Source: Fodinibacter sp963834965 (GTDB lineage Bacteria; Actinomycetota; Actinomycetes; Actinomycetales; Dermatophilaceae). From it: a stretch of 64,000 bases of DNA. The notes under the pieces were generated by a model, which worked only from the letters and a program-made list of their open reading frames with translations, was not told where the DNA came from and did no database searches. The DNA is taken from the NCBI GenBank assembly GCA_963834965.1, contig CAWIEI010000007.1, positions 62,001 through 126,000 of the forward strand, in the 5' to 3' direction. The position numbers and the translations under genes are program-made. Positions 28,501 to 36,809 of the stretch are shown piece after piece. Numbering within the stretch: position 1 is the first letter of the stretch; every line of letters begins with the position of its first letter.

Positions 28501-29183
28501 CCGGCGGCGACCTGATGGGCCTGACCGCCGTGCCGGGCGTCGAGTGGGACAAGGCGACACTGCTGTCCTTCGAGCGCGAGATGCTCGGGCTCTACGTGTC
28601 CGACCACCCCCTGTTCGGCGTCGAGCACGTGCTCTCGGCCCATGCCGACACCGCGATCGCCGCGCTGACCAGCGACGACGCCGGCAAGCCGGAGGGTTCG
28701 ATGGTCACCATCGCCGGGCTGATCACCGGCCTGCAGGTCAAGCGCACCAAGAAGGGCGACCTGTGGGCGATCGCCACGGTCGAGGACCTCGCCGGCGCCA
28801 TCGAGTGCCTGTTCTTCCCGAGCGCCTACATGACCGTCGGCCCGATGCTCCAGCAGGACGTCGTCGCAGTGGTTCGCGGCAAGGTCAACCGGCGCGACGA
28901 CACCGTGTCGATCTACGCCCAGGAGCTCACCCTGCCCGACGTCAGCGACGGGCCGCGCGGGCCGGTGGTGGTGACGATGGAGACCACCCGGGCGACCGCA
29001 CAGCGGGTCGAGGAGCTCAAGACGGTGCTCACCAACCACCCGGGCACCACCGAGGTGCACCTCAAGCTGGTCAAGCCCGGGCGCTCGGTCGAGATCCGGC
29101 TCGACCCGGCCTACCGGGTCAATGCCACCGAGGCGCTCTTCGGCGACCTCAAGGTGCTGCTCGGGCCACGCTGCCTGGTCTGA
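25557..29183 (+). CDS. dnaE: DNA polymerase III alpha subunit DnaE
   Basis: 1208-aa replicative polymerase. The N-terminal PHP domain starts at FVHLHVHTEYSMLDG (about 23-37) with ATTDHGYVFGAYEFW following. The catalytic palm contains PDFDVDFDERRRGEV, with metal-binding Asp436 and Asp438, and GPGRGSGAGSMCAYA just before. VHAAGVIMS, the YQEQVM thumb segment and SDYAFNKAHTAAYG are C-family hallmarks. An OB-fold lies near the C-terminus (about 1040-1120). Length is normal for an actinobacterial DnaE1. The ATG is preceded by a -10 box rather than a ribosome site. Confidence 0.97.
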   Translation: MSLPNASTTPPTTSPAGKGSDSFVHLHVHTEYSMLDGAARIGDLFTRAAEMGMPALATTDHGYVFGAYEFWKKAQGTGVKPIIGVEAYVTPGTHRTDKTRVKWGDERSSPGDDVSGSGAYTHMTLLARDNTGLHNLFRMDSQASLDQVYAKWPRVDRELLDRYGRGLIATSGCASGEIQTRLRLGQYAEAKQAASDFQDIFGKENFYCEVMDHGLDVERRSMKDLIALARELDMPFVATNDLHYTSPDDAKAHSALLCVQSGSTMMDPNRFKFDADEFYLKSPAEMRHTWRELPEACDNTLRIAEMCEISFTEDEGRYMPRFPCPPGENEESWFVKEVQRGLRERFPDGIPEYAQKQAEFETEVIVSKQYSGYFLVVADFITWAKDNGIRVGPGRGSGAGSMCAYAMKITDLDPIPHGLIFERFLNPERPSLPDFDVDFDERRRGEVIRYVTEKYGSDRVAQIVTYGTIKAKQAVKDAARVMGHPFAVGEQLTKAMPPDVMGKGVPLSGIYDPTYPRYGEGKEFRDLVATEPHLQEVVETAKGLEGLKRQWGVHAAGVIMSSEPLVDVIPIMRRLQDGQVITQFDYPSCEALGLVKMDFLGLRNLTILDDAIANVQSNRGEDIDLDALSKDMTDPATYDLLARGDTLGVFQLDGGGMRTLLKLMQPDNFEDISAALALYRPGPMGVNAHTNFALRKNGKQAPVPLDPQLEGKLQPEMIEALGPILGTTHGLVIYQEQVMEIAQKLAGYTLGNADLLRRAMGKKKKSVLDAEYVPFSEGMKAKGFNEASIEALWGVLVPFSDYAFNKAHTAAYGLVSYWTAYLKANYPAEYMAALLTSVGDDKDKSALYLGECRHMGIKVLPPDVNDSIGQFAAVGTDIRFGLQAIRNVGHNVVEAIVAAREEKGRFTSFRDFMSKVPAVVCNKRTIESLIKGGAFDGLAETRMGLIRVHEEYVDAFVAVKRQEAIGQDSLFGSFGDDSAGDSGGDLMGLTAVPGVEWDKATLLSFEREMLGLYVSDHPLFGVEHVLSAHADTAIAALTSDDAGKPEGSMVTIAGLITGLQVKRTKKGDLWAIATVEDLAGAIECLFFPSAYMTVGPMLQQDVVAVVRGKVNRRDDTVSIYAQELTLPDVSDGPRGPVVVTMETTRATAQRVEELKTVLTNHPGTTEVHLKLVKPGRSVEIRLDPAYRVNATEALFGDLKVLLGPRCLV

Positions 29184-29342
29184 GCGACGGCATCCGGGCG
29201 TGCCCCTGCCGGCAGCCCGGCGCAAGGTCGTTCCCGCTGCGTGAACGCTGGATGGCCGCTGTGAATTCTCGGTTCGCGAGCCCCGGGCCGGCCTCCTCGT
29301 CTGCCTAGGGTGGACCCCGCTCACCCCAACCCAGGAGAGAAC

Positions 29343-31127
29343 ATGACATCTGCTCGTCTGCGTGTGCTCGGGGTCGGGATCGCGGCCACGGCGCTCGTCA
29401 GCGCCGTCGCCTCGGCACCCGCCCAGGCCCACGACCGTGACAGGGGGCACCACCCCGCCCGCGCCACCACGGTCCAGCTGCTCTCGTTCAACGACTTCCA
29501 CGGCCACCTCGAGGCCACCGACCCGCCGCTGTCCGCCACCCTGGACCCGAGCCAGACGCCCGTCGGAGGGTCCGAGTACCTCGCGACCGAGCTGAAGACC
29601 CTGCGGGCCAAGGCTCCCGGCGGCCGGTCCCTCACCGTCGCCGCCGGTGACCTGATCGGTGGCTCGACCTTCCTCTCCGGGTTGTTCCACGACGAGCCCG
29701 CGGTCGAGGCGCTCAACGCGATGGACCTCGACGTCAGCAGCGTCGGCAACCACGAGTTCGACGAGGGCACCACCGAGCTGCTGCGCATGCAGCGTGGCGG
29801 GTGCCACCCGAAGGACGGCTGCTACTTCCCCGACGCCCCGTACGCCGGTGCCGACTTCCAGTACCTCGCCGCCAACGTCGTACTCAAGCAGCCTGCGGCC
29901 GCCAAGGACCGGTCGCACGAGCACCACGCCAAGGAGCGGACCCTGCTGCCGGCCACCGCGATCAAGAAGGTCGGCGGCGTCAGGATCGGCTTCATCGGCA
30001 TGACCCTCGAGGGCACCCCCAGCCTGGTCGACCCGGCCGGGGTCGCGAACGTCGAGTTCAAGGATGAGGTCGAGACCGCCAACAAGCAGGCCCGCGAGCT
30101 GCGCAAGCAGGGCGTGAAGTCGATCGTCGTCCTGCTGCACGAAGGCGGCCTGCAGAGCGGCACGTACCAGCAGTGCGTCGGCATCTCCGACCCGATCGCC
30201 ACGATCGCGAAGACCATGACCGCCGATGTCGATGCCATCGTCACCGGGCACACCCACCAGCCGTACACCTGCTCGATCCCCGACCCGGCCGGCCACCCGC
30301 GCCTGGTCACCAGTGCCGCCTCCTACGGGCAGGTCGTCAGCGAGACGAACCTGGTGGTCGACACCCGCACCGGGGAGGTCGACCGGGCCAAGACCACGTC
30401 GACCAACCACCTGGTGAGCCGCACGGCCCTGGCCAAGGACGCCACGCAGACGGCGATCATCGACAAGTGGACAACGATCTCGGGGCCCCTGGCAGCCCGC
30501 ATCGTGGGCACCAACGCCGAGGACATCCTCGGTGACGCCGGCGGCAACCGCGGCATCGAGACGCCGATGGCCGACCTGGTTGCCGACAGCATCCTGTGGG
30601 GCACCCAGGCCCCCGAGAACGGTGGCGCCCAGATCGCGTTCATGAACGTCGGAGGCGTACGGGCCAGCCTGCGCGTCGCGCCCAAGTACGCCGAGGGACC
30701 CGGGCAGATCACCTACGCCGAGGCCTACGACGTGGCGCCGTTCGGCAACCTCCTGACCACGCTCGACCTCACCGGTGCGCAGATCAAGGCGGTGCTCGAG
30801 CAGCAGTTCGTCCCCGGCCGCACCGGAGGTCGCGACGCACTCGCCCTGGGCGTCTCCGACGGGTTCAGCTACGCCTGGGACGCCACGCAGCCCGCCGGCA
30901 GCCGGGTCGTGGCGGGCTCGATGACGCTGGGCGGCACCCCGATCGACCTCGCGACCACCTACCGCGTCGGCACGATCAACTTCCTCGCCAACGGAGGTGA
31001 CTCGTTCTCCGCGTTCACCGCCGGCACCAACGTCTTGGGTGGCAACGAGGACCTCGCCAACCTGGTGGCCTACTTCGGGGACACCCCGGGCCTGACCAGC
31101 CCGGCCGACCGCGTGGCCGGCCTCTGA
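29343..31127 (+). CDS. Secreted 5'-nucleotidase / 2',3'-cyclic phosphodiesterase family protein
   Basis: 594-aa exported metallophosphoesterase of the UshA/5'-nucleotidase family. A signal peptide ends at APAQA-HDRD (about residue 29). The metal-binding motifs are NDFHGHLE (Asp51, His53), AGDLIGG (Asp103), GNHEFD (136-141) and TGHTHQ; the C-terminal nucleotide-binding domain runs from about 390, with MNVGGVRASL, VAPFGNLL and FLANGGDSF. It probably degrades extracellular nucleotides for phosphate or nucleoside uptake. ATG 29343 has AGGAGAG upstream, and TAGGGT at 29306-29311 is a plausible -10 box giving a leader of about 25 bases. The last ~20 residues carry no visible anchor, so it is probably released. 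Confidence 0.9.
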   Translation: MTSARLRVLGVGIAATALVSAVASAPAQAHDRDRGHHPARATTVQLLSFNDFHGHLEATDPPLSATLDPSQTPVGGSEYLATELKTLRAKAPGGRSLTVAAGDLIGGSTFLSGLFHDEPAVEALNAMDLDVSSVGNHEFDEGTTELLRMQRGGCHPKDGCYFPDAPYAGADFQYLAANVVLKQPAAAKDRSHEHHAKERTLLPATAIKKVGGVRIGFIGMTLEGTPSLVDPAGVANVEFKDEVETANKQARELRKQGVKSIVVLLHEGGLQSGTYQQCVGISDPIATIAKTMTADVDAIVTGHTHQPYTCSIPDPAGHPRLVTSAASYGQVVSETNLVVDTRTGEVDRAKTTSTNHLVSRTALAKDATQTAIIDKWTTISGPLAARIVGTNAEDILGDAGGNRGIETPMADLVADSILWGTQAPENGGAQIAFMNVGGVRASLRVAPKYAEGPGQITYAEAYDVAPFGNLLTTLDLTGAQIKAVLEQQFVPGRTGGRDALALGVSDGFSYAWDATQPAGSRVVAGSMTLGGTPIDLATTYRVGTINFLANGGDSFSAFTAGTNVLGGNEDLANLVAYFGDTPGLTSPADRVAGL

Positions 31128-31133
31128 CCGGCA

Positions 31134-31184
31134 CGCACCGCACCACGGCGCGCACCGCACCACGGCGCGCACCGCACCACGGCG
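31134..31184. repeat. Three perfect 17-bp tandem repeats
   Basis: CGCACCGCACCACGGCG is repeated three times without gaps or mismatches (31134-31150, 31151-31167, 31168-31184), directly between the nucleotidase stop and its terminator. The DNA is non-coding on the annotated reading. Confidence 0.9.
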
Positions 31185-31213
31185 AGGGCCGCACCCCACG
31201 AGGGTGCGGCCCT
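31185..31213 (+). terminator. Terminator hairpin after the nucleotidase gene
   Basis: A perfect 12-bp stem, AGGGCCGCACCC / GGGTGCGGCCCT, encloses the 5-base loop CACGA and abuts the last copy of the 17-bp repeat. Confidence 0.75.
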
Positions 31214-31314
31214 GGCCGCGTCGTGTGCCGGCTGGTTCGAGGTGATGGTCTGCCGCCGGGGGTCAGCGGATCACCTCGACCCGGCGGATGCCGATGACGG
31301 GGCAGCGCTCGGCA

Positions 31315-31320
31315 TAGGGT
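31315..31320 (+). promoter_or_regulatory. -10 box of a probable leaderless S9 peptidase transcript
   Basis: TAGGGT ends 6 bases before the ATG at 31327 (spacer GACGCC) and there is no Shine-Dalgarno sequence. Transcription would start at the A of the start codon. Confidence 0.55.
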
Positions 31321-31326
31321 GACGCC

Positions 31327-33444
31327 ATGCCGAGCCCCACCCCACCGACCGCGCAGCGCCGAGACCACGTCAGGGAGCACCACGGCGACCGGGTCGAGGA
31401 CCCCTACGCCTGGATGCGCGACCTCGAGGACCCCGCTCTGCTGGCCCACCTCGAGGCCGAGAACGCCTACGCCGAGGCCCGCACCGAGCACCTCGGGCCA
31501 CTGCGCACCGCGATCGTGGAGGAGATCCGCTCGCGGGTCAAGGAGACCGACCTGTCGGTGCCCGTCGTGAGCGGCCCGTGGTGGTACTACGCCCGCACGG
31601 TGGAGGGGCGCCAGTACGCCGCGCAGGTGCGCTCGCCGCTCACCGACCCGGCCGTGCGTCCCGACCCCGAGGCCGAGAGCGTGCCCGGCGAGCAGGTGGT
31701 CGTCGACGGCAACGTCGAGGCCGGCGACAGCGAGTTCTTCTCGCTCGGGGCGCTCACCGTCAGCGCCGACCACCGGTTGGTCGCCTTCGCCGTCGACACC
31801 GCGGGTGATGAGCGCTTCGACCTCACGATCCGTGACATCGCCACCGGTGAGGTGCTCGACACCTCGGTGACCGGCATCGGCTACGGCGTCGAGCTGAGCC
31901 GCGACGGGCGGTTCGTGTTCTACACCCGGCTCGATGACGCCTGGCGCCCGTTCCAGCTGTGGCGGCACGAGGTCGAAGGCGACCCGGGCGACGACGTGCT
32001 GGTTCACCAGGAGGACGACGAGCGGTTCTGGATGGGCGTGGCCTCCAGCCGCGACGAGCGCTGGCTGCTGCTCGGGCTCGGGTCGAAGACGACCTCCGAG
32101 GTGCACGTGCTCGACGCCGACGACCCGGATGCCGGGTGGCGGGTGCTGGCGCCGCGCCGCGAAGGGGTCGAGTACGACGTCGAACCGGCTGCCGACCGCT
32201 TCCTCATCGTGCACAACACCGACACCCCTGACGCCGACCTCGCCTGGGCGCCGTTCGACGCGACCAGCGCGCAGCAGTGGGTGCCGTGGCTGGGCTCGGG
32301 CGAGGGCGAGCGGTTCGTGGCCGTCGACGCCTTCGACGATGCCACGGTGCTGAGCCTGCGCGCCGGGGGGCTCACCGCGTTGCGGGTGCTGCCGCGTGAG
32401 CCCGGCTCTCCCTCAGGCCACGGCGAGCCGTGGGACGTCGCCGTCGACCAGCCGGTGCACTCGATCGGCCTGGGCGACAACCCGGAGCCGACCCAGCGCG
32501 CCATCCAGGTCGTCGTCGAGTCGTGGGCCACCCCGCGCACCGTGCTCGACGTCGACCTGGCCACCCGCGAGCGCACCGTCCTGAAGCGCCAGCCGGTGCT
32601 CGGGGACTTCGACGCCGCGAACTATGCCGAGCACCGGGAGTGGGCCACGGCATCCGACGGCACGCTGGTGCCGGTCTCGGTGGTGCGTCGCGTGGAGGTC
32701 GAGGCCGACGGCACCAACCCTGGCGTGGTGACCGCCTACGGCTCCTACGAGATCTCCTCCGACCCGTACTTCTCGGTGGCGCGGCTGAGCCTGCTCGACC
32801 GCGGCCTGGTCTACGCCGTCGCGCACGTGCGCGGTGGTGGCGAGATGGGGCGGCGCTGGTACGACGACGGCAAGCTGCTCGCGAAGCCCAACACCTTCAC
32901 CGACACCCTTGCTGCCGTCGACCTCCTGGTGGCCTCGGGGTGGGTCTCACCCGAGCAGGTCGGGCTCGAAGGTGGTTCTGCCGGAGGGCTGTTGGTCGGA
33001 GCCGTGCTGAACCTCGCGCCGGAGCGGTTCCGGGTGGCGCACGCGGCGGTGCCCTTCGTCGACGCCCTGACGACGATGCTGCAGCCCGACCTGCCGCTCA
33101 CCGTGGGGGAGTGGGAGGAGTGGGGGAACCCGCTCGCCGACCCCGAGGTGTATGCCGCGATGCGCGCCTACGCGCCGTACGAGAACGTGCGGGAGGTCGA
33201 CTACCCCGCGGTGCTCGCCACCTCGAGCCTGCACGACACCCGGGTCTACGTCACCGAGCCGGCCAAGTGGGTGGCGCGGTTGCGGGAGACGGTCACCAGC
33301 GACCCGCTCGACCGACCGGTGCTGCTGCGCACCGAGCTGGCGGCGGGCCACGGCGGGCGCAGCGGCCGGTATGCCGCCTGGGAACAGATCGCGTGGGAGT
33401 GGGCGTTCGTGCTCGACCAGCTCGGAGCCACCGACCGCATCTGA
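31327..33444 (+). CDS. S9 prolyl oligopeptidase family protein (oligopeptidase B-like)
   Basis: 705-aa cytoplasmic serine peptidase of family S9A. The N-terminal part (DHVREHHGDRVEDPYAWMRD) and a seven-bladed propeller (about 80-410) precede an alpha/beta-hydrolase domain. The catalytic triad is visible: Ser551 in GLEGGSAGGLL, Asp637 in SSLHDTRV and His675 in AGHGGRSGR. VTAYGSYEISSDPYFS and HVRGGGEMGRRWYDDGK are oligopeptidase B signatures. Such enzymes cleave short peptides after basic residues, though specificity is inferred. No signal peptide is seen. It faces the uspA gene convergently. Confidence 0.92.
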   Translation: MPSPTPPTAQRRDHVREHHGDRVEDPYAWMRDLEDPALLAHLEAENAYAEARTEHLGPLRTAIVEEIRSRVKETDLSVPVVSGPWWYYARTVEGRQYAAQVRSPLTDPAVRPDPEAESVPGEQVVVDGNVEAGDSEFFSLGALTVSADHRLVAFAVDTAGDERFDLTIRDIATGEVLDTSVTGIGYGVELSRDGRFVFYTRLDDAWRPFQLWRHEVEGDPGDDVLVHQEDDERFWMGVASSRDERWLLLGLGSKTTSEVHVLDADDPDAGWRVLAPRREGVEYDVEPAADRFLIVHNTDTPDADLAWAPFDATSAQQWVPWLGSGEGERFVAVDAFDDATVLSLRAGGLTALRVLPREPGSPSGHGEPWDVAVDQPVHSIGLGDNPEPTQRAIQVVVESWATPRTVLDVDLATRERTVLKRQPVLGDFDAANYAEHREWATASDGTLVPVSVVRRVEVEADGTNPGVVTAYGSYEISSDPYFSVARLSLLDRGLVYAVAHVRGGGEMGRRWYDDGKLLAKPNTFTDTLAAVDLLVASGWVSPEQVGLEGGSAGGLLVGAVLNLAPERFRVAHAAVPFVDALTTMLQPDLPLTVGEWEEWGNPLADPEVYAAMRAYAPYENVREVDYPAVLATSSLHDTRVYVTEPAKWVARLRETVTSDPLDRPVLLRTELAAGHGGRSGRYAAWEQIAWEWAFVLDQLGATDRI

Positions 33445-33487
33445 CCCCAGGTGTCGCCGTGAGCGCGGAACTGGTCACTCGGGGAAC

Positions 33488-33513
33488 CACTTCCGCACTT
33501 ACGGCGGAAAGTG
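33488..33513. terminator. Imperfect hairpin between convergent genes
   Basis: CACTTCCGC and GCGGAAAGTG pair with one bulged A across a short loop in the 76-base gap between the S9 peptidase and uspA stops. It may act in both directions. Confidence 0.4.
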
Positions 33514-33520
33514 AGCGGAG

Positions 33521-34384
33521 TCAGCGGGTCATCAGCAGGGGGCAGTGCACCCGGCTGATCAGGCGCAGCGCGGTCGAGCCGACGTGCAGCCCCGCGAAGC
33601 CACCGGCGCCGCGGCTGCCCACGACGAGCATCGATGCGCCCTCGGTGCGGTCGACGAGCGCCTGGACCGGCTCGGAGCGCACGACCTCGTAGTCGACCTT
33701 CACGTCGGGGTGGTCGGCACGACGGGTCGCGATGGCCGCCTCGACGATCTGCTCGAGGTTGGCCTCGTAGGTGCTCCAGCTCGAGGTGGTCGACAGGGTC
33801 GGGTCGCTCGCGCTGTGCGCCTCCCAGGCGTGCAGCACGTCGACGGTGCCACCGGTGCGGGCGGCCTCGTCGAAGGCGACGGCGAGTGCCCGCATCGACG
33901 GCTTGGACCCGTCGACCCCGACGACGACCCGTCCGCTGGCGGGGGAGCCCCCGGCGGTCTCGTGGCCCACGACGAGCACGGGGCACCGGGCGTGCGTGAT
34001 GACCTGCATGGCCACCGCGCCCACACTGGTGCGGCTGAACACCCCGTGCCCCATGGCGCCGACCACGACGAGGGCGGCGGAACGGGAGGCGTCGACGAGG
34101 GCCTGGCTCGCGTAACCGTCGCGGATGCCGGTGGTCACGGTGAGGTCGGGGTCGACCGAGTGCGCGCGGGCCACGCCGTCGGCGACCAGGCGCTTGGCGT
34201 GGTTCGACACCATCGCCGAGCCGTCGCTGAGCTCACCGAAGCCGAGCATCGGCAGGTCGGAGGCGAAGGCGTGCAGCACGTACAGACTGAACCCGCGGGC
34301 GCTGGCGACCTGTGCGGCCCTGGTGACCGCAGCCATGGACAGTGGGGACCCGTCGACCCCGACGACGACACGTGCTTGGGCCAT
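33521..34384 (-). CDS. Universal stress protein, tandem UspA domains
   Basis: 287-aa protein with two Usp domains (about 1-145 and 150-287). Each has the ATP-binding pattern G-x2-G-x9-G(S/A): GAMGHGVFSRTSVGA in the first and GSRGAGGFAGLHVGS in the second. Both begin with the strand RVVVGVDGS. Tandem Usp proteins in actinobacteria bind ATP and are typically induced by hypoxia or stress. ATG 34384 was chosen because GGAGGA lies 7 bases upstream; a longer frame exists but has no ribosome site. Confidence 0.93.
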   Translation of the reverse strand: MAQARVVVGVDGSPLSMAAVTRAAQVASARGFSLYVLHAFASDLPMLGFGELSDGSAMVSNHAKRLVADGVARAHSVDPDLTVTTGIRDGYASQALVDASRSAALVVVGAMGHGVFSRTSVGAVAMQVITHARCPVLVVGHETAGGSPASGRVVVGVDGSKPSMRALAVAFDEAARTGGTVDVLHAWEAHSASDPTLSTTSSWSTYEANLEQIVEAAIATRRADHPDVKVDYEVVRSEPVQALVDRTEGASMLVVGSRGAGGFAGLHVGSTALRLISRVHCPLLMTR

Positions 34385-34636
34385 CTCGGCTTCCTCCGAT
34401 TCGCGAGAGTGTCGCGGCGGCGGGCTCGCCAAGGGCGTCAGCTCTGACGTCGCCCGTCGTCGTGGAGATCGGTGCTCCCCACCCCTCGACCGTGGCACTT
34501 TCGGGGTCGTCGCGCAAGGGTCGCCCTCACACGGCGCGCCGCCGTCGAGCCCGCGCCTTCGTGGGAGGCACCCACCGGCGGCGGCCCGGAATCAGAGCCG
34601 CTGAGTGGAGATTTCGCCCGGAGGCGCGGAAGGGGG

Positions 34637-36499
34637 TCAACGGTGGAGGGCCTCCCCGTCCCCGAACACGTCGAGCACCACCCCGCTGGCGCCCAGCGCG
34701 CCGTTGCCGCCGGTCCAGAAGGTGGCTTCGCTGCCGTCGGCCACCACCACCGAACGCCCCTGGACCGACCGACCACACGGACCCAGCACGACGGCGGAGC
34801 CTGCGTCGATCCCGACCGCGAGCTGTCGGGGGGCGGCGGTGACACCGGCGTAGAGCCGGCCCCAGCGGTAGTCGTCGGCGAGGTGCGGCACGAGCGTCGC
34901 CCGCACGAGGCCGAGCCCGGGCAGCCACTGGGCGTCATCGGCACGGAAGGCGGCGACACCCTCCGCCTCGAGCGCGTCGAGGTCGGTCTCCGGCGCGCTG
35001 GCCTTGGCCGACCAGCGCGAGCCGAGCACGGCGGTCATCGCACCGTCGGCCAGGACGACGGGCGTCGAGCGCACGGCGGTCCTGACAGCATCCCGGAAGG
35101 CGGGGTCGGCCATCATCGGGGCCAGCGCGGCCGGGTCGTCGGCGACCAGCACGACGGCGGTCGCTCCCGCGAGGGGCTTGGTCGACCAGCCCTTGCTGCC
35201 GGCGACGACGGTGGTGACGCGGCCGGCCCAGCCGGCCTTCTTGACGGCCTGGCCGTACGCGTTGACCAGGCTGCGCGAGCCGTGGCCGCCACCGAGCACC
35301 ACCAGCCGGGCCTTCCTGGCCGGGCTGACCGCGCGAGCGGCGGTGACGAACTCGCCGATGACGTCGCTGCCGAGCACGCCGCCGCCGAGGAACACCGTGC
35401 CGCCGACGCGCGACGGGGATGCCGGGGGCGTCCACCGCGCACCGCTCGGCACCCGGACCTGGTGGCCGGCGCGAGCGAAGGTGCGGGTGCCCAGGTTGTA
35501 GGTCGTGCCGTCGGTCATCAGGTGGCTCAGCACCCTGCGGGCCGAGAGGGTGGCCGGGCTGCCGACCCAGCGGTGCGTCGCCCGGAGCGTCTCCAGGTCG
35601 ACCAGCGCGGCCGAGCTCTCCCCGAACAGGCCGGAGAGCACGGTGTCGCCGGTGTCGCGGACGCCGGTGGCGTAGTCGACGCCGACCCCCACCGGACTGG
35701 CCCCGCCGAAGCGCTCGTCGGCCGTCGCGAGGGTGGAGAGGGTGCGGCCGAAGCGCCCCCGCTGGTAGAAGTGCTGGTCGAAGATCGCGCGGGTCGAGCC
35801 GACGTCGAGGCCGCGCTCGAGGTCGGTGTCGTCACCCCACCACATCAGCGTCGAGCCCCGGCGCAGGCCGTCGGGGGCGTCGAGCGAGCCGGTGTAGCCG
35901 TTGATCATGCTGCGTGACTGCACCGCCGCCCCGGCACTGGTGCCCCCCAGGGCGACCCCCCGCCGGACGGCCGCGGTGATGGCCGCCTCGGCGGGGGACG
36001 CGGCGAGCACCTGCATCGCGAGACCCTGGTCGCCGCCGAGCACGTAGATGCCGTCGGTGGACGGCGCTGCGAGGGCGGCGGCGTTCGTCGGGTCGAGCGC
36101 GTCGGCCCGGTTCAGCAGCACGGCCAGGGTGGCGGTGCACCCGGTGAAGGGCGCCGCCACGGCGGCGTCGCAGGCCGCGTCGAGCTGGTCGGTTCGCTGC
36201 TGCGCGAGGGTGAGGTTCTCGGCCCTTTCCGCGGCGGAGTCGCCGTAGGCCGACGGGACCACCACGAGGTCGACGGTGGGGCCGCTCGCGCCCTCGGCTG
36301 CTGCTCGGGAGAACCCGGCCAGGGTGGAGGTCTCGTAGCCCCCGCCGGTCGGCGTGAGCACGGTCGGCTCGTCACCGGCCGCGCTGCTCGCGGTCAGGGC
36401 GGCCGTCGTGGCGACGACCGACACGGTGAGCAGGGTGGCGGCGGTGCGGACGCTGCGGCGGGAGGTGTTCCGGCGGCGGTCACGAGGGTCCGAGGTCAT
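34637..36499 (-). CDS. Secreted tandem S51 (cyanophycinase-like) protein, second copy degenerate
   Basis: 620-aa exported protein. A basic twin-Arg-containing N-terminus and hydrophobic segment (about 14-41) act as signal or anchor. The first S51 domain (about 45-330) has IYVLGGDQ (151-158), the nucleophile Ser188 in GGTSAGAAV, and DQHFYQRGRFGR, all typical of cyanophycinase-like serine hydrolases. A second similar fold (about 385-600) repeats the order, but GTSAG is replaced by LADGAMTAV and the DxHF motif by ADDYRWGRLYAG, so it has probably lost catalysis. Cyanophycinases cleave cyanophycin, but many S51 members have unknown substrates. TAGGTT ends 7 bases before the ATG, suggesting a leaderless mRNA. 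Confidence 0.8.
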   Translation of the reverse strand: MTSDPRDRRRNTSRRSVRTAATLLTVSVVATTAALTASSAAGDEPTVLTPTGGGYETSTLAGFSRAAAEGASGPTVDLVVVPSAYGDSAAERAENLTLAQQRTDQLDAACDAAVAAPFTGCTATLAVLLNRADALDPTNAAALAAPSTDGIYVLGGDQGLAMQVLAASPAEAAITAAVRRGVALGGTSAGAAVQSRSMINGYTGSLDAPDGLRRGSTLMWWGDDTDLERGLDVGSTRAIFDQHFYQRGRFGRTLSTLATADERFGGASPVGVGVDYATGVRDTGDTVLSGLFGESSAALVDLETLRATHRWVGSPATLSARRVLSHLMTDGTTYNLGTRTFARAGHQVRVPSGARWTPPASPSRVGGTVFLGGGVLGSDVIGEFVTAARAVSPARKARLVVLGGGHGSRSLVNAYGQAVKKAGWAGRVTTVVAGSKGWSTKPLAGATAVVLVADDPAALAPMMADPAFRDAVRTAVRSTPVVLADGAMTAVLGSRWSAKASAPETDLDALEAEGVAAFRADDAQWLPGLGLVRATLVPHLADDYRWGRLYAGVTAAPRQLAVGIDAGSAVVLGPCGRSVQGRSVVVADGSEATFWTGGNGALGASGVVLDVFGDGEALHR

Positions 36500-36809
36500 G
36501 CAGGGGAACCTAGCCCGATGCCGGGCGGCCCGCGCGGTGAGCGGCAGCCCACTTCTGCCCGCCTCCGTGCGGAAGAGCAAGAGGCACAGGGCTTCTCGAC
36601 CGAACGGGGTGGGGGATCCGCAAGGAGTTGGGGAGGTGGATGTGGGAGATCCGCAAGAGGTCGGGGAGACAGAAGGAGGAGCCGCGGTGGCAGGTTCGCA
36701 AGGAGTCGGGAGGCCGGGTGGGGAGCCGGGGTTGGCGGAGACGGGGTGGGGGAGCTGGGCGGGGGCCAGCGGGCGGGCGGAGCAGGCAGCGCGGCATAGG
36801 CTGCCGCCC
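36500..36809. other. Purine-rich intergenic region with imperfect repeats
   Basis: A 310-base divergent spacer between the S51 gene and mtnA. It holds two leaderless -10 boxes, TAGGTT on the minus strand (36507-36512) and TAGGCT on the plus strand (36797-36802). Between them is a very G/A-rich stretch (about 36600-36780) with three imperfect copies of ATCCGCAAGGAGTTGGGGAG near 36616, 36649 and 36695. The peptide encoded across it is low-complexity and has no start signal, so it is not called as a gene. Confidence 0.6.

Noticed and set aside
31134..31184. Tandem 17-bp repeats considered as a CRISPR array.
   Set aside because: The units are directly adjacent with no spacers, and no cas gene is present.
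25542..31199. A 1885-codon open frame on the minus strand opposite dnaE and the nucleotidase gene.
   Set aside because: It lies antisense to two unmistakable genes, has no domain logic, and arises from high GC at third codon positions.
36354..36809. An N-terminal extension of mtnA through the purine-rich region.
   Set aside because: The extension is low-complexity, overlaps the divergent S51 gene, and a leaderless -10 box points to ATG 36810.
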